A stretch of 64,000 bases of DNA from Bimastos eiseni (Eukaryota; Annelida; Clitellata; Crassiclitellata; Lumbricidae), in contig OY365815.1 in NCBI GenBank assembly GCA_959347315.1, positions 15,801,823 to 15,865,822 on the forward strand. Direction: 5' to 3'. Positions within the stretch are counted from its first letter, which is position 1. Each line of letters begins with the position of its first letter. This document shows positions 27,101-37,900 of this stretch, one piece after another. Made by a program: the position numbers and the translations under genes. The notes beneath the pieces are model-generated. The model was not told where the DNA came from, did no database searches, and worked only from the letters and a program-made list of their open reading frames with translations.

Positions 27101-28690
27101 AAAGCAATACGCTACAAATCTGACACACAGTACTTTTGTTACTAACTGCTACAGAATGTTAAAAATCAAACAGCACACTGCAAATGATACATTACATAAA
27201 TCAAACAGTATGTCACAAATGATACAGAAATGATGTAGTATACTATGTAGTACACTACACTACGATGTAGTACACTAAACAATAATTGCAGACAGCATGC
27301 TATAATAGCATATAGCATCTTACAAAGTCAACACAGAATGTTACGAAGTAATAAATTACAACAGCAGATAGAAAGAAATGGTGCATACCAGCTGCGAGAC
27401 CTGTGCTCTAAGGCGTTCGTTTTCCTCAACAAGATTACCAAGTTGCAACTGTCTGTCCCTAAGTGATTCTTTTAAGTGGAATTCCATGTCCTCTGCAATG
27501 GCTTCACCTTGGCGTGGACTAATCACGGATTCCTATTTCCACACAGCAAACAGACTTATTTATTTGTATGTATGTACACAAATATGACAGTGAAAAACAT
27601 ACATACACATAAACAATACTGTGCATGTATGTAATTATATACATTGCTATACAATGTATTATTATGAATAAAAACACCAAACACGATTTAAGTACATGTA
27701 CCTCCCAAGTAGCAGCATCAAGTGTTTAACAACAACCTTACCCATCAAGGTGTAGACAAATACCTAAAGGTGCTGAAACTACTTTAAACTACTTTGAAAA
27801 TGTTTGATAATGTACTCTAAACAGATTCACTATAGAATGAGGAAACCATTGTGAGTAATATCAACAAAGTACACAAACTTTTGCGTCATCTGAATCGACA
27901 ACAGATGAAGGCAACTCAGTGACAGTAATTTCACTTGCTGCATCATTGGTCTGAGATATCTTTGTTTGTCGAGTCTTCTTTTTCCTGTATTTTGCAAGCT
28001 AAAATGAGAACAGCAAGATTCACATATTACACCAATATGATGGCAAGAGTTTACTTGTCATGCCACTGTGTTTGGGCCTTAGAAATTGACAATTTCTTGC
28101 TCATCATTGCAATTTTAACCTACTGCAGCAAAAGCTCAGTTTTTAATTCTTTAGCAAAAACGGATTCTGTTGGCTTTCTTTACTTAATTAATTAATACTG
28201 TGCATTAGGGCGGTGCCTGGATAGGTATTAATGCTCTATTTGAGTGCATTCGGGGGCGGCCATATTGTTTACTATAGGGAGAATGTATTCTTCGCGATAA
28301 CCTTTACTCACACGATACTGCAAATTTGCCGATGCCGGTATACACTGACTGACTGATCGATTGGGAATGACTGGTTCGAATCAATGATTTCGGCATGGAT
28401 TGATCTATCATTCAACCATTAGAACAATATCGCGGTTATTCAACTCACAAGGTTTTCGTGGTAGATAATTAACAGAACAACCGACACGAAGAATGACGCT
28501 AAAATGCGAAACTTATTACATAAAATACACGTAGTGACACGTAAACGTAAGATTACACCAGGCCATTGACGACGAAAGTTGCAACAGAAGTGGAACGCAA
28601 TAAGCCACTTATCTAAATTCTCAACATGTTATTATTCATAATCACCGTATGCTTGGCAGCCTCTACTTTTTGACGTCTGTCATCCTCCAT
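1..28690 (-). CDS. AKAP9-like: AKAP9/pericentrin-family giant coiled-coil scaffold protein, 3' end off the window
   Basis: Coding exons, 5' to 3' on the minus strand: 28690-28646, 27998-27879, 27532-27389, 26162-26079, 25139-24972, 23363-5367, 4249-4112 and 3172 to the edge. They join in frame into at least 7,289 residues; human AKAP9 has about 3,900. The start MEDDRRQKVEAAK, followed across the first junction by LAKYRKKK, aligns with the N-terminus shared by AKAP9 and pericentrin (EAGKAKLAQFRQRK type). Exon 5 (LKEFEEALARRDEVIGIL) and the motif LRAELDEIYG near residue 390 match AKAP9 better than pericentrin. Nearly everything else is heptad-rich coiled coil broken by Ser/Thr/Gln-rich repeats. 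In the family these proteins anchor signalling enzymes and gamma-tubulin complexes at the centrosome and Golgi through a C-terminal PACT domain, which would lie beyond position 1. All seven introns are phase 0. It may be a joint orthologue of vertebrate AKAP9 and pericentrin. Confidence 0.85.
3173..4111. other. Intron 7 of the AKAP9-like gene
   Basis: Between donor ATCAAG/GTCTGT and acceptor TTTTCAG/GAT on the minus strand. It is AT-rich, with tandem-like ATGATT and TCATTCA words near 3,230-3,310. Nothing else is recognised. Confidence 0.65.
4250..5366. other. Intron 6 of the AKAP9-like gene
   Basis: AT-rich intron. Near 4,270-4,440 it holds a degenerate TGTATGTATG-type simple repeat. No gene or clear transposon is seen. 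Plus-strand ORFs here are short and lack features. Confidence 0.7.
5367..23363 (-). CDS. AKAP9-like: Giant 17,997-bp exon 6 of the AKAP9-like gene
   Basis: One uninterrupted reading frame of 5,999 codons, residues about 188-6186, bounded by an acceptor (GATGCAG before GCTGGC at 23363) and a strong donor (CAAG then GTGAGT at 5367/5366). The acceptor was chosen because the first residues (HSSST then LLEAK) match AKAP9 (THSST then LLQAK). A second in-phase AG lies 45 bp further in, at 23318. The N-terminal third is ordinary AKAP9-like coiled coil. The middle, roughly 15,200 to 8,600 on the plus strand, alternates 12-residue Ser/Thr/Gln repeats with duplicated coiled-coil modules. The C-terminal third returns to coiled coil. 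No transposon is seen inside the exon, unlike the introns around it. Retrocopy-like fusion of ancestral exons is one possible origin; in-frame repeat expansion clearly contributed. Confidence 0.9.
8290..9290 (-). repeat. Two-copy tandem duplication of a roughly 500-bp coding module
   Basis: Two adjacent copies, about 8,290-8,790 and 8,790-9,290, each encode DDSAFDEQLMLAIGKGATA followed by KFLEEAL, LVEVSDKLALV, VTRL-DELAKSED and AAALEL-LKT. Most residues are shared. They sit directly downstream, in protein order, of the 12-residue repeat region. Confidence 0.88.
9300..9890 (-). repeat. 12-residue coding repeat block E (giant exon)
   Basis: Degenerate tandem 36-bp units read on the minus strand as 12-residue units built around ESQ-T (for example ESQTTCIDLVT, ESQATVVDQST, ESQITGEGQVT). 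They are Ser/Thr/Gln-rich and not coiled-coil forming. This is the most diverged block of the five. Confidence 0.75.
10130..10470 (-). repeat. 12-residue coding repeat block D (giant exon)
   Basis: Degenerate 36-bp repeats encoding units such as NSQIAIADETTI and ESQTSNVDQPTC. The block lies between coiled-coil segments at about 9,950-10,090 and 10,560-10,700. Confidence 0.75.
10830..11480 (-). repeat. 12-residue coding repeat block C, most homogeneous copy set
   Basis: Tandem 36-bp units encode ESQTTVVDYSAT and close variants. Between about 11,020 and 11,290 neighbouring units differ at only a few bases (plus-strand unit core GTAGTCTGGCTTTCA), which marks recent expansion or gene conversion. 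Flanking units are more diverged. Unit length is a multiple of three, so copy-number change keeps the frame. Confidence 0.9.
13110..13540 (-). repeat. 12-residue coding repeat block B (giant exon)
   Basis: The 36-bp units encode ESQTTLVDNTTA, ESQTMYVEHATG, ESQTTIVNLVTT and similar. The block lies between two copies of the duplicated coiled-coil module. Confidence 0.8.
14460..15140 (-). repeat. 12-residue coding repeat block A (giant exon)
   Basis: The 36-bp units encode ESQTTVVHYTTR, ESQTTGIDYATN, ESQTAVVNYATT and ESQTIIVGYATA among others. It is the longest block, moderately diverged, with degenerate units at both ends. Confidence 0.82.
23487..23705 (+). mobile_element. tRNA-derived SINE, copy 1
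   Basis: Starts with a tRNA-like head: A-box-like TGGTTAGAGCGGTCGG, then B-box GGTTCGACCC. The body contains CTTGAGCAAGTCCTT, TGCTCTGCATC and TGTGCACTTCTGA, shared with three other copies in the window. Its tail ends in GTATGTATGTATAC. It lies in intron 5 of the AKAP9-like gene, antisense to it. Confidence 0.85.
24419..24811. mobile_element. hAT-like non-autonomous element, 393 bp
   Basis: Terminal inverted repeats TAGGGCATAACCGA and TCGGTTATGCCCTA are exact mirror images. The flanks are TACAGGTC (24,411-24,418) and TACAGGCC (24,812-24,819), an 8-bp target duplication with one change. The 8-bp duplication and TAGGG end place it in the hAT superfamily. No transposase frame is present. Confidence 0.88.
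26163..27388. other. Intron 3 of the AKAP9-like gene
   Basis: No gene seen. The segment from about 27,030 to 27,350 is a degenerate array of short units built on CTACA, GTTACAAA and GATACA words, probably an old tandem repeat. The 26,500-26,950 stretch is open in two frames but matches nothing known to me. Confidence 0.55.
28646..28690 (-). CDS. AKAP9-like: First coding exon of the AKAP9-like gene
   Basis: 15 codons beginning MEDDRRQKVEAAKHT and ending at donor ACG/GTGATT. The match to the family N-terminus (MED...RQK.EA.K) fixes the start codon and shows the gene is complete at its 5' end. The sequence just upstream is AT-rich and shows no obvious TATA element. Confidence 0.85.
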
Positions 28691-29635
28691 TTTCTGCGAT
28701 TTTTTATTATTTGTCAAAATCCTCCATTTTTGTTTGCAAAATTCGCATCTATATACAACGGAAGTGTTAATACGCAGATCCTCTAGAAGGTGGACGCTGG
28801 TTCTCTGCAGCTGTTATTGGCGAAGGCAACGTCGTATTATTAAAATCAGCGGCTGATATCGAGGATTCGACGATGAATCCATATTTTAGAGGAATGGGTC
28901 AATAGATTTTGATATTTAATTATTATTTTTCGGATATTTATGTCAATCAACCGAACTAAATCGATAGTTGAGGAATTTATTACAGCTCAAGATCTAAAAG
29001 AGTCGGACAGACAGACAAACTTGGCTAAGATGGATATAGTGTATTAGTGTTTAGAATTGACGTTGCGAGTGAGTTAAAGGGAAAAGAATTTAGGAATCAT
29101 CACAGAAAGAGCAGAACATCTATGTCATTGACTCATTGTCTACATGTAACATGTACACGTATTTGCAGTGTTGAGTGAACTTTTCTGTGGAGCGAGAGCA
29201 AAAGGTGATGTTTTGATAATAGTTCGTAACGTGGAGCAGATGGGCTATTTGGCGTAATTCTGGCTTAGTTTATTCCAGAGAAACGGAACAGCTATTTGGC
29301 CATAGAACGGTTGCGAATTTTAATTATATGAGATGATGGATTGCATGATGAATTGTAATAAAGGAGCGGTTAAGCGCTGTGGTTGAACCGTGAACAACTA
29401 GAGATGGAAGGGCTGGGAGGATTGAAGTGTTTTGTGAGTGATCATTATTTTGTGACTTTATATTCCAATCGTTCAGATTTACATTTTTAGCCCATGGAGT
29501 GAGTTGAGGACATAGTGATAGTGGTGTTTTTGTGACAACACTGGCGAGGGTATTCTTAATAGCTTAATTGGATGCCAATAAGAGTGAATTGCATTAGTGT
29601 AATTTAACGCGAACTAGAAACGTGGCGTAATTTCA

Positions 29636-29793
29636 CAGGGCTTGAAGTGGGACGGTATGAAACGGTATGCCATACCGGCACCTCTTCTGGCCGACTGCAA
29701 GCATACCGGTACTTCTCCAGTCTTTAAAGCAGCAGAGGGTAGGTTCTTGTAACCATACCGGCACCCCGACCTTTTTTCCCACTTCAAATCCTG
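29636..29793. mobile_element. Small foldback element
   Basis: The ends CAGGGCTTGAAGTGGGA and TCCCACTTCAAATCCTG form an imperfect inverted repeat. The interior repeats CATACCGGCAC-like words at least three times. No target-site duplication was found, so assignment to a superfamily is open; the CAGGG start would fit hAT. Confidence 0.55.
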
Positions 29794-30254
29794 GGCATAT
29801 GCATATAATTATACCTTGGCTGTGTGTTGACTTTTATCCCAACCTCTCGGTTGACAGTCTAACACAACACTACTGCCAATCGCGACGCATTCACACTTAA
29901 ACAATTTTAGGCCAGATGATAATTTTTATTCTTGCTTGGGCACACAGCTTCATTGATAGCAGTGCTGCAAGGCGCAGTTGCATGGTGTTTTACAAGTATA
30001 ACCTCAGACTATTATTACGATGCATTGAGCATCGTATCTCAATATAGTTGGCTAGATCTTTGGAATGGGCAGCAACTTTATTTGTCAGATTTTATTCCGA
30101 TCTAAAAATAGGCACAATAAGAGGGGCAAAGACCACAAATTTCTGTAGGTTGGCTAGTATGGAACCATCAATAACACCTAAACTTCACTCACTGTTGCCC
30201 AGGCTGCAAGTTGTATAAATTAATAGCACGTAGCCCTGACATATACTAAGAGAC

Positions 30255-30450
30255 AACTCCCTACTACAAAACATCCTCTCTAATGGTAAAATGAATGGAA
30301 CGAAAACAAGAGGAAGACCAAGAAAAATTATTTCGGAGTGGATGATTGAAGGGGGTGACTACAAGAAGATGAAGGAGGACGCCCAGAACAGAACAGAGAA
30401 AAGTGGCGACATTGGACATGTTAACCTGCCAAAAAGGCAGAAAACTAAAG
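30255..30450 (+). mobile_element. LINE 3' coding fragment (non-LTR retrotransposon remnant)
   Basis: The translation NGTKTRGRPRKIISEWMIEG followed by DYKKMKEDAQNR matches the typical C-terminal end of non-LTR reverse transcriptase ORFs (the GRPRKRW.D pattern). It is short and 5'-truncated. A related tail lies at about 39,990-40,470. Confidence 0.6.
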
Positions 30451-31611
30451 AAAAGAGCACTGTCAATAATCACACACTGGGTTGTCCCAACATTGTCCCA
30501 AATTTACCAAAATCCAAGTGTATCTGTTGACTGAGTTTATTCAACAATATAAATTTTACAAAGTTTATTCATTAATTTTTAAAAAACATCTAAATCAGAG
30601 ATCAGCGGATAAATCCAGATTCAAGTTACATTTCAGCGGAAATGCTAAATAAATAACACCAAAATGATATATTTTTATATAAATAATTATATAGAAAAAA
30701 ACAATATATATTATGCACTTTAATAATATAAATAATTATATAGAAAAGCAATATATATTATGCAATTAAAATTAGAGTCCTTTGCGAACAGAAAAAGTTT
30801 TTTAGGATAACGATCACAGACTCATGAAACAAACACATCATGGATTGACAACAAACAATGAAAATGACTTGTTTTTATCGAGCAGTTGTTTCAACCTTGA
30901 TCTGCAATTATGTAAAAATATACACATTGTACTAATCAAAATAGGCTCTAAATAAAGGCAACATGCAGTGCTTTTGAAATGAACAAGAAAGGTGCTATAT
31001 AAATGCTTGATAACATACAAGTTATTTCACCTTTGGATAAATAATTTATAATTAATAGCAATAAATGTAAAATATCACTTTACATATCTGGAAATTTAGT
31101 TGAATTTTAATACACTAAATCTTCCTCAGTTAAATAGTAATAGGCTAAAAGTGATCATTTATTTCACAAGAGATCATAATCTCAAAACTTCCAAAGCACC
31201 ACTCAAAAGCCAAGCACAGGGCACCAGCTTATTAAAGATCATTGTGTCAAGTTATTGGGATTGTTCGAAAGTGGTCTGTGTCCAGTTTCCCAAGAGTCGG
31301 AGTAGGCAGATAGGCGGGTTTTATCTCTGTTAAACACTATAATTTACAACTGAATAATTCCAAGTTATTTAGTTCCAATCCTGATATGTGATTTCTACAT
31401 TGAGGAAAAAAAATCACTGTATTACTAATAAAATCAATGACGCTGAGACGGGTACTATAAATAATGGCCGAGGCCAGACAGTATATCTATCCCCAGAAGT
31501 GAAATAGGGGAAGTGAGGTCTAATGCCATGATTTGATAGTTTCAGTTGTGTCTAATTTATAATTAATAGCAATATATTATATATATTATATTATTACCGA
31601 CATTTGATACT

Positions 31612-31782
31612 GCCCTTCTTCCAACATTTTTTGCTCAGAAGTGCACACACACGCTTCAATGGCTCAATTAAAGTTGTACTGCAGAGCAATTGTGTGCGAA
31701 GAACTTGCCCAAGGTCCCTACACAGTGACTGACTCCAACGTTACGGGCTGACTGTTCTAACCGATCGGCCACTGTGCCACAT
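31612..31782 (-). mobile_element. tRNA-derived SINE, copy 2 (reverse)
   Basis: The reverse complement shows GTGGCACAGTGGCCGATCGG, then GGACCTTGGGCAAGTTCTT and TGTGCACTTCTGA, as in the other copies. The B-box is decayed. It ends about 145 bp downstream of the pyruvate kinase stop codon and may be part of that gene's 3' untranslated region. Confidence 0.8.
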
Positions 31783-31927
31783 GATGATGTGCCACATATC
31801 TAGGGTAGTGAAGTTCTCATGATAACAAAGTGATAACATGATAACAATGTTCAAGGTACATTTTATATAAATCTCATTAGTCTTCAGTTAATGAATCTTC
31901 AGCCTTACCTGATCTGAGCGTGTTTCT

Positions 31928-34900
31928 TTACTTCTTAGGAATGTGCAGGATTAGCACTGCATCAGTATTTCCAGACCCAGCTTTGCTGCCATGAGCTTCA
32001 ACAACAAAGCTTCCTGGTCTTATGATGTCTAGCTGCTCCCCAAACTTAATGGCAAACTGCAACCGGTTTTCAACATCCTTTTCCCAGGGATAAGACTTGG
32101 CATCTGTCAACCACCATAACACAGTCTTTGAAAGAATTTCACCAATTCCAGCTTGCATGAACCACCACCATCATCATCATCATTCTCAGGATCCTCATCC
32201 TCCGACTGTATAGGTCAGTTATTGCACACACCACTGAGCCGCACCCCAAAATAATCAAGCTCTCCAACAACAATTTTTATTGGTGTTCATTGGAGTATCA
32301 AAGAATGCAATGAATTCTCTGAACAATGGCATTTGTATGACAGGATTTAGGAAGGTTAATCAAAGGCAATGAAAGAACATGCTGGCCATCTTCGAGCTCA
32401 TTAACTTAAACTATTTGTAAGTGATGCAAAATTCTGATTATCGGCCCTACCAAAACTTGGCAGGCAAGTAATAATTTCAGACATATTTAAGTATGACATC
32501 TAAGACCAATAAAAAAAAAACTCAAAAGTCCTAAAGTAGTGCATGGACAGACGCAGTAAATATAATTTGGCTATGACAGAGTGCAGTATGGATGGATCAG
32601 TGGGTCTGTTTACACAAAATCATCCCAATTGGGTGGTCTGTGCCAACAAAAGTTATTTACACTTCCATAACCGGGCATCCAGTACATTCATGTTATTTGC
32701 TGCAACCTGCCAATGCTCTTAGCTTCATTTCTCTATAGAACTCCTCAGAAGAATGGTCAAAAGCAAAACGAATCAATCGGATGAGGCACAAACATGACCA
32801 GAGCAAGACACCTTTTTATTCACTTTATCAACATTCCAATAATAAAAATTATATTGCTGAAGCAAGGTTGATGTTAACAAACCACATAGCCATAAGATTT
32901 TATTAACACCAGAAACCACTGTATAATAATCATATGCAGACAATGTGTTGAAATAGTTACTTCAACATGTTCCTTTCCTACTCGAATTCTAATAGAGAAT
33001 GGTGCAAAAGGTCAAAAACATACCGCCTGAGTAAAAAACAGGTATGACACCCCTGAAAATGCGTAACTGGCGAGCTACTTGTTCGTTCCTCGTAACCGCA
33101 AGAATCGGGCAGCGTGGACGATAACTCGACAGAAGTTGAGCAGTCCTGTAGGAGAAAAACCGTAGGTACATTTGTGCCATAGTTGAAGCATAGGCTGTTC
33201 AAAATGTTCAAAACCATAGCTGTAATTGTACCATTGCATTTTTAAAGTGTCTGTTAAGAGTTTCTCAGAGCCGGATGTGGTGCAGTGGTCTACTGTGCAG
33301 CATCAATTGTCTAATTGGTAGCATGCTCGGTTTGTGGTCCAGAGTGTGTCAGTTCACACCTCCTTAGTGGAATCTTCTAGTTATTGAACAATGTTTGCTA
33401 ACTGCCAAATGATTTGTTCTTACGGTATTTAACATTGTGAGACTAATGCCGAGTACACCAGTGCGCTTTGTAATGGGGTGGAACAAAAGGAGGCACTTGG
33501 ATCATTATCAAATTTCAATTGTATTGTATTGTATTTGCTAAATAGACAGAGACCAGTCTTTGCCAAAAGCCTCAACAACAAAATAGTCGCTTGAAAAATC
33601 TGTAACTTTTTCAAACAATAATTGTCTGAAAATGTGAAAGATTCTTCAAGCTCTGCTGGTTCCTATTGATGAGATCTAGTATTTAAATCAATGCTCAAGC
33701 CATGATACTACATATAGTGTCTCTTCATCTATTCAGAGACGCTCAGATCTACTAAGAGGCACTTTCGATATTAATTGCTTAATCTCCAAACAATTCTTAG
33801 AATCTCGACTACCTTAATATGTTAAATTAAAATAAATATGTAAAGGCCACTAAACTGACCTGCCGGAGACAGACAATGTCACAATGGCAGAAGCCATTGT
33901 CTCAATCGATGCCTCCACTGCTGCCATGGCAGTCGTTCGACATGTGTCTGCTGGCTTAACCGACAATAGACGCAACTCTTCAAACAGTTGTCTGTGGTAA
34001 ATAGCACTTTCTGCTTCTTTACAGATCTAGAAAGCAAAACAGCCTTTTACTCATTTTGAGAATTTACATAGTGCCCCTTCAAGAAACTTGTTCTGAGGAG
34101 AGCTCCTAGCCCAGCCATGACTATAGACTAAAGACCTTAGTATCTTATAAAGCCCAGTATAGTATTAGCAGCCAAGCGAGCCCATGGAAACTAAAGTTCA
34201 CAGTTCATTGCAGAGGAAAGCCACCAATAAGCTGGTTGCCGCGACTTCGCTTTTGTGGGCACTGTAGATATGCTGAGATTATGATTACGATGGAGCAGAA
34301 CCAAGTGTGCAGCATTAGAATAGATCGACAATGCGGTAAGATATCCGCTGGTTCTCAGGCAGCCAATGCAGCATATTGTGCATGCATACAGAGAGCTTAC
34401 ATGTAAAGTGAGATAGAATAGAATAATCAATTCGACTAGGACAAAGACCAGGACAACGACTATGACCGCATCATCAAAAAGAGAAAATGACAAACTACTC
34501 AGAGCTGACTAAGCTGATAGCAACAGGCTTCATATGACTAGGTCCACATGTTGGGACAGACTAAGTTCCCGGTCAAGGGTAACACCTAGGTCACGGACTG
34601 TGAGATAAATGGGTTATCTCAGCGAAGATCTGAGCAAGCTGGAGCAGATCAATACCTTCAGGTTGCCAACGGCCACCCAACCAAATAAACTGTATTTTAG
34701 AAGGGTTTACCCGCCATGGAACCGACCCAACCCATGTAACAAATGCAAAAGCACCGTGAATTTGTAAAAAAAACATCTCCAAGGACATTCAAACAACACA
34801 ACCACACCAGGTTCTAGGATTTACACTCAAATGCCATCAATATTAGTCAGTTATTACGACTCTATAAACCACAAGACCTAATACATCCTTGAGGAAGTCT

Positions 34901-37900
34901 AAAGGTTATGTTAGCTCACAATGTGTCAATTACTACAATTACTAATCTATTTAATCTTCTAAAATAATTCTCAAGATGTTAGTTACCCGGCTCATGGTTT
35001 CAACACAGACAACAGGAAATGAACCCTTGGCAGTTTCTCCGGACAACATCACACAGTCCGCTCCGTCAAGAACTGCGTTTGCAACGTCAGTTGCCTCAGC
35101 ACGAGTTGGCCGTGAATTCTTTGTCATGCTGTCAAGCATCTGCACGCAACATGTGTCATAATGAAACATCTGGCAAACTTGTATCGTTCGTACGCGTATG
35201 CACGCAAACCAGAAGCTCGTTATAACGTCCGCATTGAGAGCCACACCAAAATCCACCTTATTACAATGGGGTGTAATATTTATTACAATGGGGTGTGATA
35301 TTTACAACAAGTAGTCTATTTTCCCGAGGTGAATTAATTTGTAATCCATGTCTGTATCAGGTTATATTAGAAATCATGCTGTAGCAAAGCTTTTCAGGAG
35401 AATGCATCAGAATATGTATTTAAAACCTACTAAATAGGCCTACCACTACAGAGTGCTGAAACATAAATAGCAGTTCTAAAAGACAGACTGTGGTCGAAAT
35501 ATTTCTTTTGCATTGGCTGGAATAGTTCAAATTCCCACTAAAGAGTTTTCCAGATAAATGGCACAAGTCCCAGTTCAGAAGCGATGGACAATGTCCCGTG
35601 AACTGCAAATCGTAGTGATCACCAACCCTCACTTATTCTATTAGTGATATATGGAGATGATGTAGTCTTTCTGGCAATATCAATCAATCAGATTTTATTG
35701 TTAACCACAGCAGTACAGTGAAAACATAATACAACGGTAGACGTACACGTCCTACAGTCAGTAACAATGGGTGGACCCAAAAGAACATTAGTTCCACATA
35801 CAGGGTCTCCCTAATACTATGATACATCCAGTGATCAAGCTGACTTGTTAAGTAGCTTATTTATTTATTTTCAAACTATAATGTCTTTATTATCATTAAT
35901 ATAATCAGATAGTCACAAGAATTTCGACAGACTGTCCACAGTTTGGGCATTACAGCTGTTACAGACTAGCTAAGATATTTGATGTTTTATCATAGTCAAC
36001 ATTACAATGTTGCAAGTATGGTTCATCAACATAGAACATTCTATTCACTCACCTGCGTGGCACAGATAACAGATTTTCCAGCTCGAAGGCATTTTCCGAT
36101 CATCATCTTCTGTGCCAGAAAGACTTTCTCTGTTGGAATTTCTGTGCCTAGGTCTCCACGTGCAACCATGATACCATCCGATGCCTCCAATATTTCATCA
36201 AACCTTGAAAATCCAGCACCATATAAAAATAGATAAACTCTGGAAGCAATGACATCTGAACTTAGACAAGTTTGGGTCAATAAAATGATGGAAGAATTTG
36301 AAGTGATATTGTAATGACAGTGCACTCAGATTTTATGTACTCTTTCAAAATGGCCATAGATTTCAACATGTGCAGGGTAAATGCCAATTGAACAGATGTA
36401 AGGTTGTGTCATTGTTCTGTCCAAATGTTGATTTGTTTAGGAGAGATATCAGCTAAAGCCAATCATTATGCATTATATATGCACTAGAGCTGTACCGATA
36501 TCACTTTTTGCTGATTATGCCGATACCAATTATTGCCGATTATTCATTTTCCAATACCCGATTACTTAGCCGATTATTTCATTGTGTTTCCCAAGATGTC
36601 TGGTTCCAAAAGATAGACCTACTGCTACAGCCTATTGTTGTGATACAAGCAAACACTTGCTCCGCAGAAGACGTATGCATGTAGTTGGGGACTAATCCTA
36701 GGCAGGCAATACAGATCAGACACACCGCCCGCCGTCGAACTGTGCCCACTGCCCAGGGTAATTAAAGGCCAAGGAACGGCTGGCCTATTAACAGCCACCC
36801 ATCTAGTCTCAGCCTCTCAGGCAATTGGCAGCTAGCATGTATTCGTTAGGCATGCCTCCACGATGTATATTCATAGGTTTCTCTGTTGAACAGGCCAGCC
36901 GTTCCATGGTTTGAATTGGCCAGCCATTCCTTGGCCCTTAAGCAGGCACTACGACTCACTCTGCACCAGACCTATATTAACACATTTCCATGGTCTATAC
37001 TAGTACAGTGGGTGGTCTCACCACTGGTCTGAAGAAGCCATTGGCTCGACGACACGATATGGGAAGGGAACGAAATGCCGTCCTTCACAGACCCAGTGAT
37101 GTTGCTGTCGTCATTTTGCTTTTATAGACTGAAAAAAATACTATAAAATTAAAAAAATAATTTTTAATATCGGCGCCGATTATCTTGCCGATATCCGATA
37201 TTGCCGATATCTCTATAACCGGCCCGATTAATCGGCCGGTCGATTAATCGGTACAGCACTAATATGCACTACAGATGTTGTCATCATGCCATCTCTCTTA
37301 ATGCATATTTCAGCAATGAAATGGCTTTCTAACCTTCAATTCTATATATCTGCTTGGCCTATCGTTTCCTGTAAGTGCATGGAACCATTACGTTTGACCA
37401 TGTTGTTTTGTCTAATGAGCTTCTCCCTAAGAGCTGCTATATAAGTTTGAGAGCAGAACTTGTAATTACAATTTAAATTATACAAGTCTACATATGAGAA
37501 TCTTAATTGAAAGTTTACTTTCGGCATCCGTCGTGTGTTTCTATTTTGGAGAGGATCTTTATTTGCTTTCCTTTGTCTCCTAAGATGCTACGAATGGATC
37601 TAACGCCTTCCGCACTCCGAATGAACGAAGCAAAGATCATATCGATCTGAAATCATCCAGAACAATATTCTCTCAATTGAACTTATTTCTAATGCATGCT
37701 GTTTAAATCAAGAATATACTGGTTCCCTTGCTTCAATATTACTTCTAAGCATATTTTATGATATTGGATTCCAAGAAGAATGTTAAAATTGTTTGAAATG
37801 TAGCATTCAGTGATGACTGTGAAACTGGCACCACTGGTGTGATTCATTTTGTTTGGATGTCTTCAATATTGTTTACAGTTAGTCCTAGTTTCAGCAATGT

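Larger units (their letters stand above)
28691..31927. other. Intergenic region between AKAP9-like and pyruvate kinase genes
   Basis: It contains the presumed promoter and 5' untranslated region of the AKAP9-like gene at the left and the 3' flank of pyruvate kinase at the right. Between them are a foldback element (29,636-29,793), a LINE 3' fragment (about 30,255-30,450), an imperfect tandem duplication at 30,668-30,765 (unit containing ATAATTATATAGAAAA), a repeated TAATTTATAATTAATAGCAA at about 31,045 and 31,557, and a reverse-oriented SINE (31,612-31,782). No host gene is seen. Confidence 0.7.

Noticed and set aside
32143..32160. ATG at 32,160 as the start of a separate small gene ([11 protein letters not shown])
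   Set aside because: The same frame is the C-terminal pyruvate kinase exon, which is supported by phase and family alignment.
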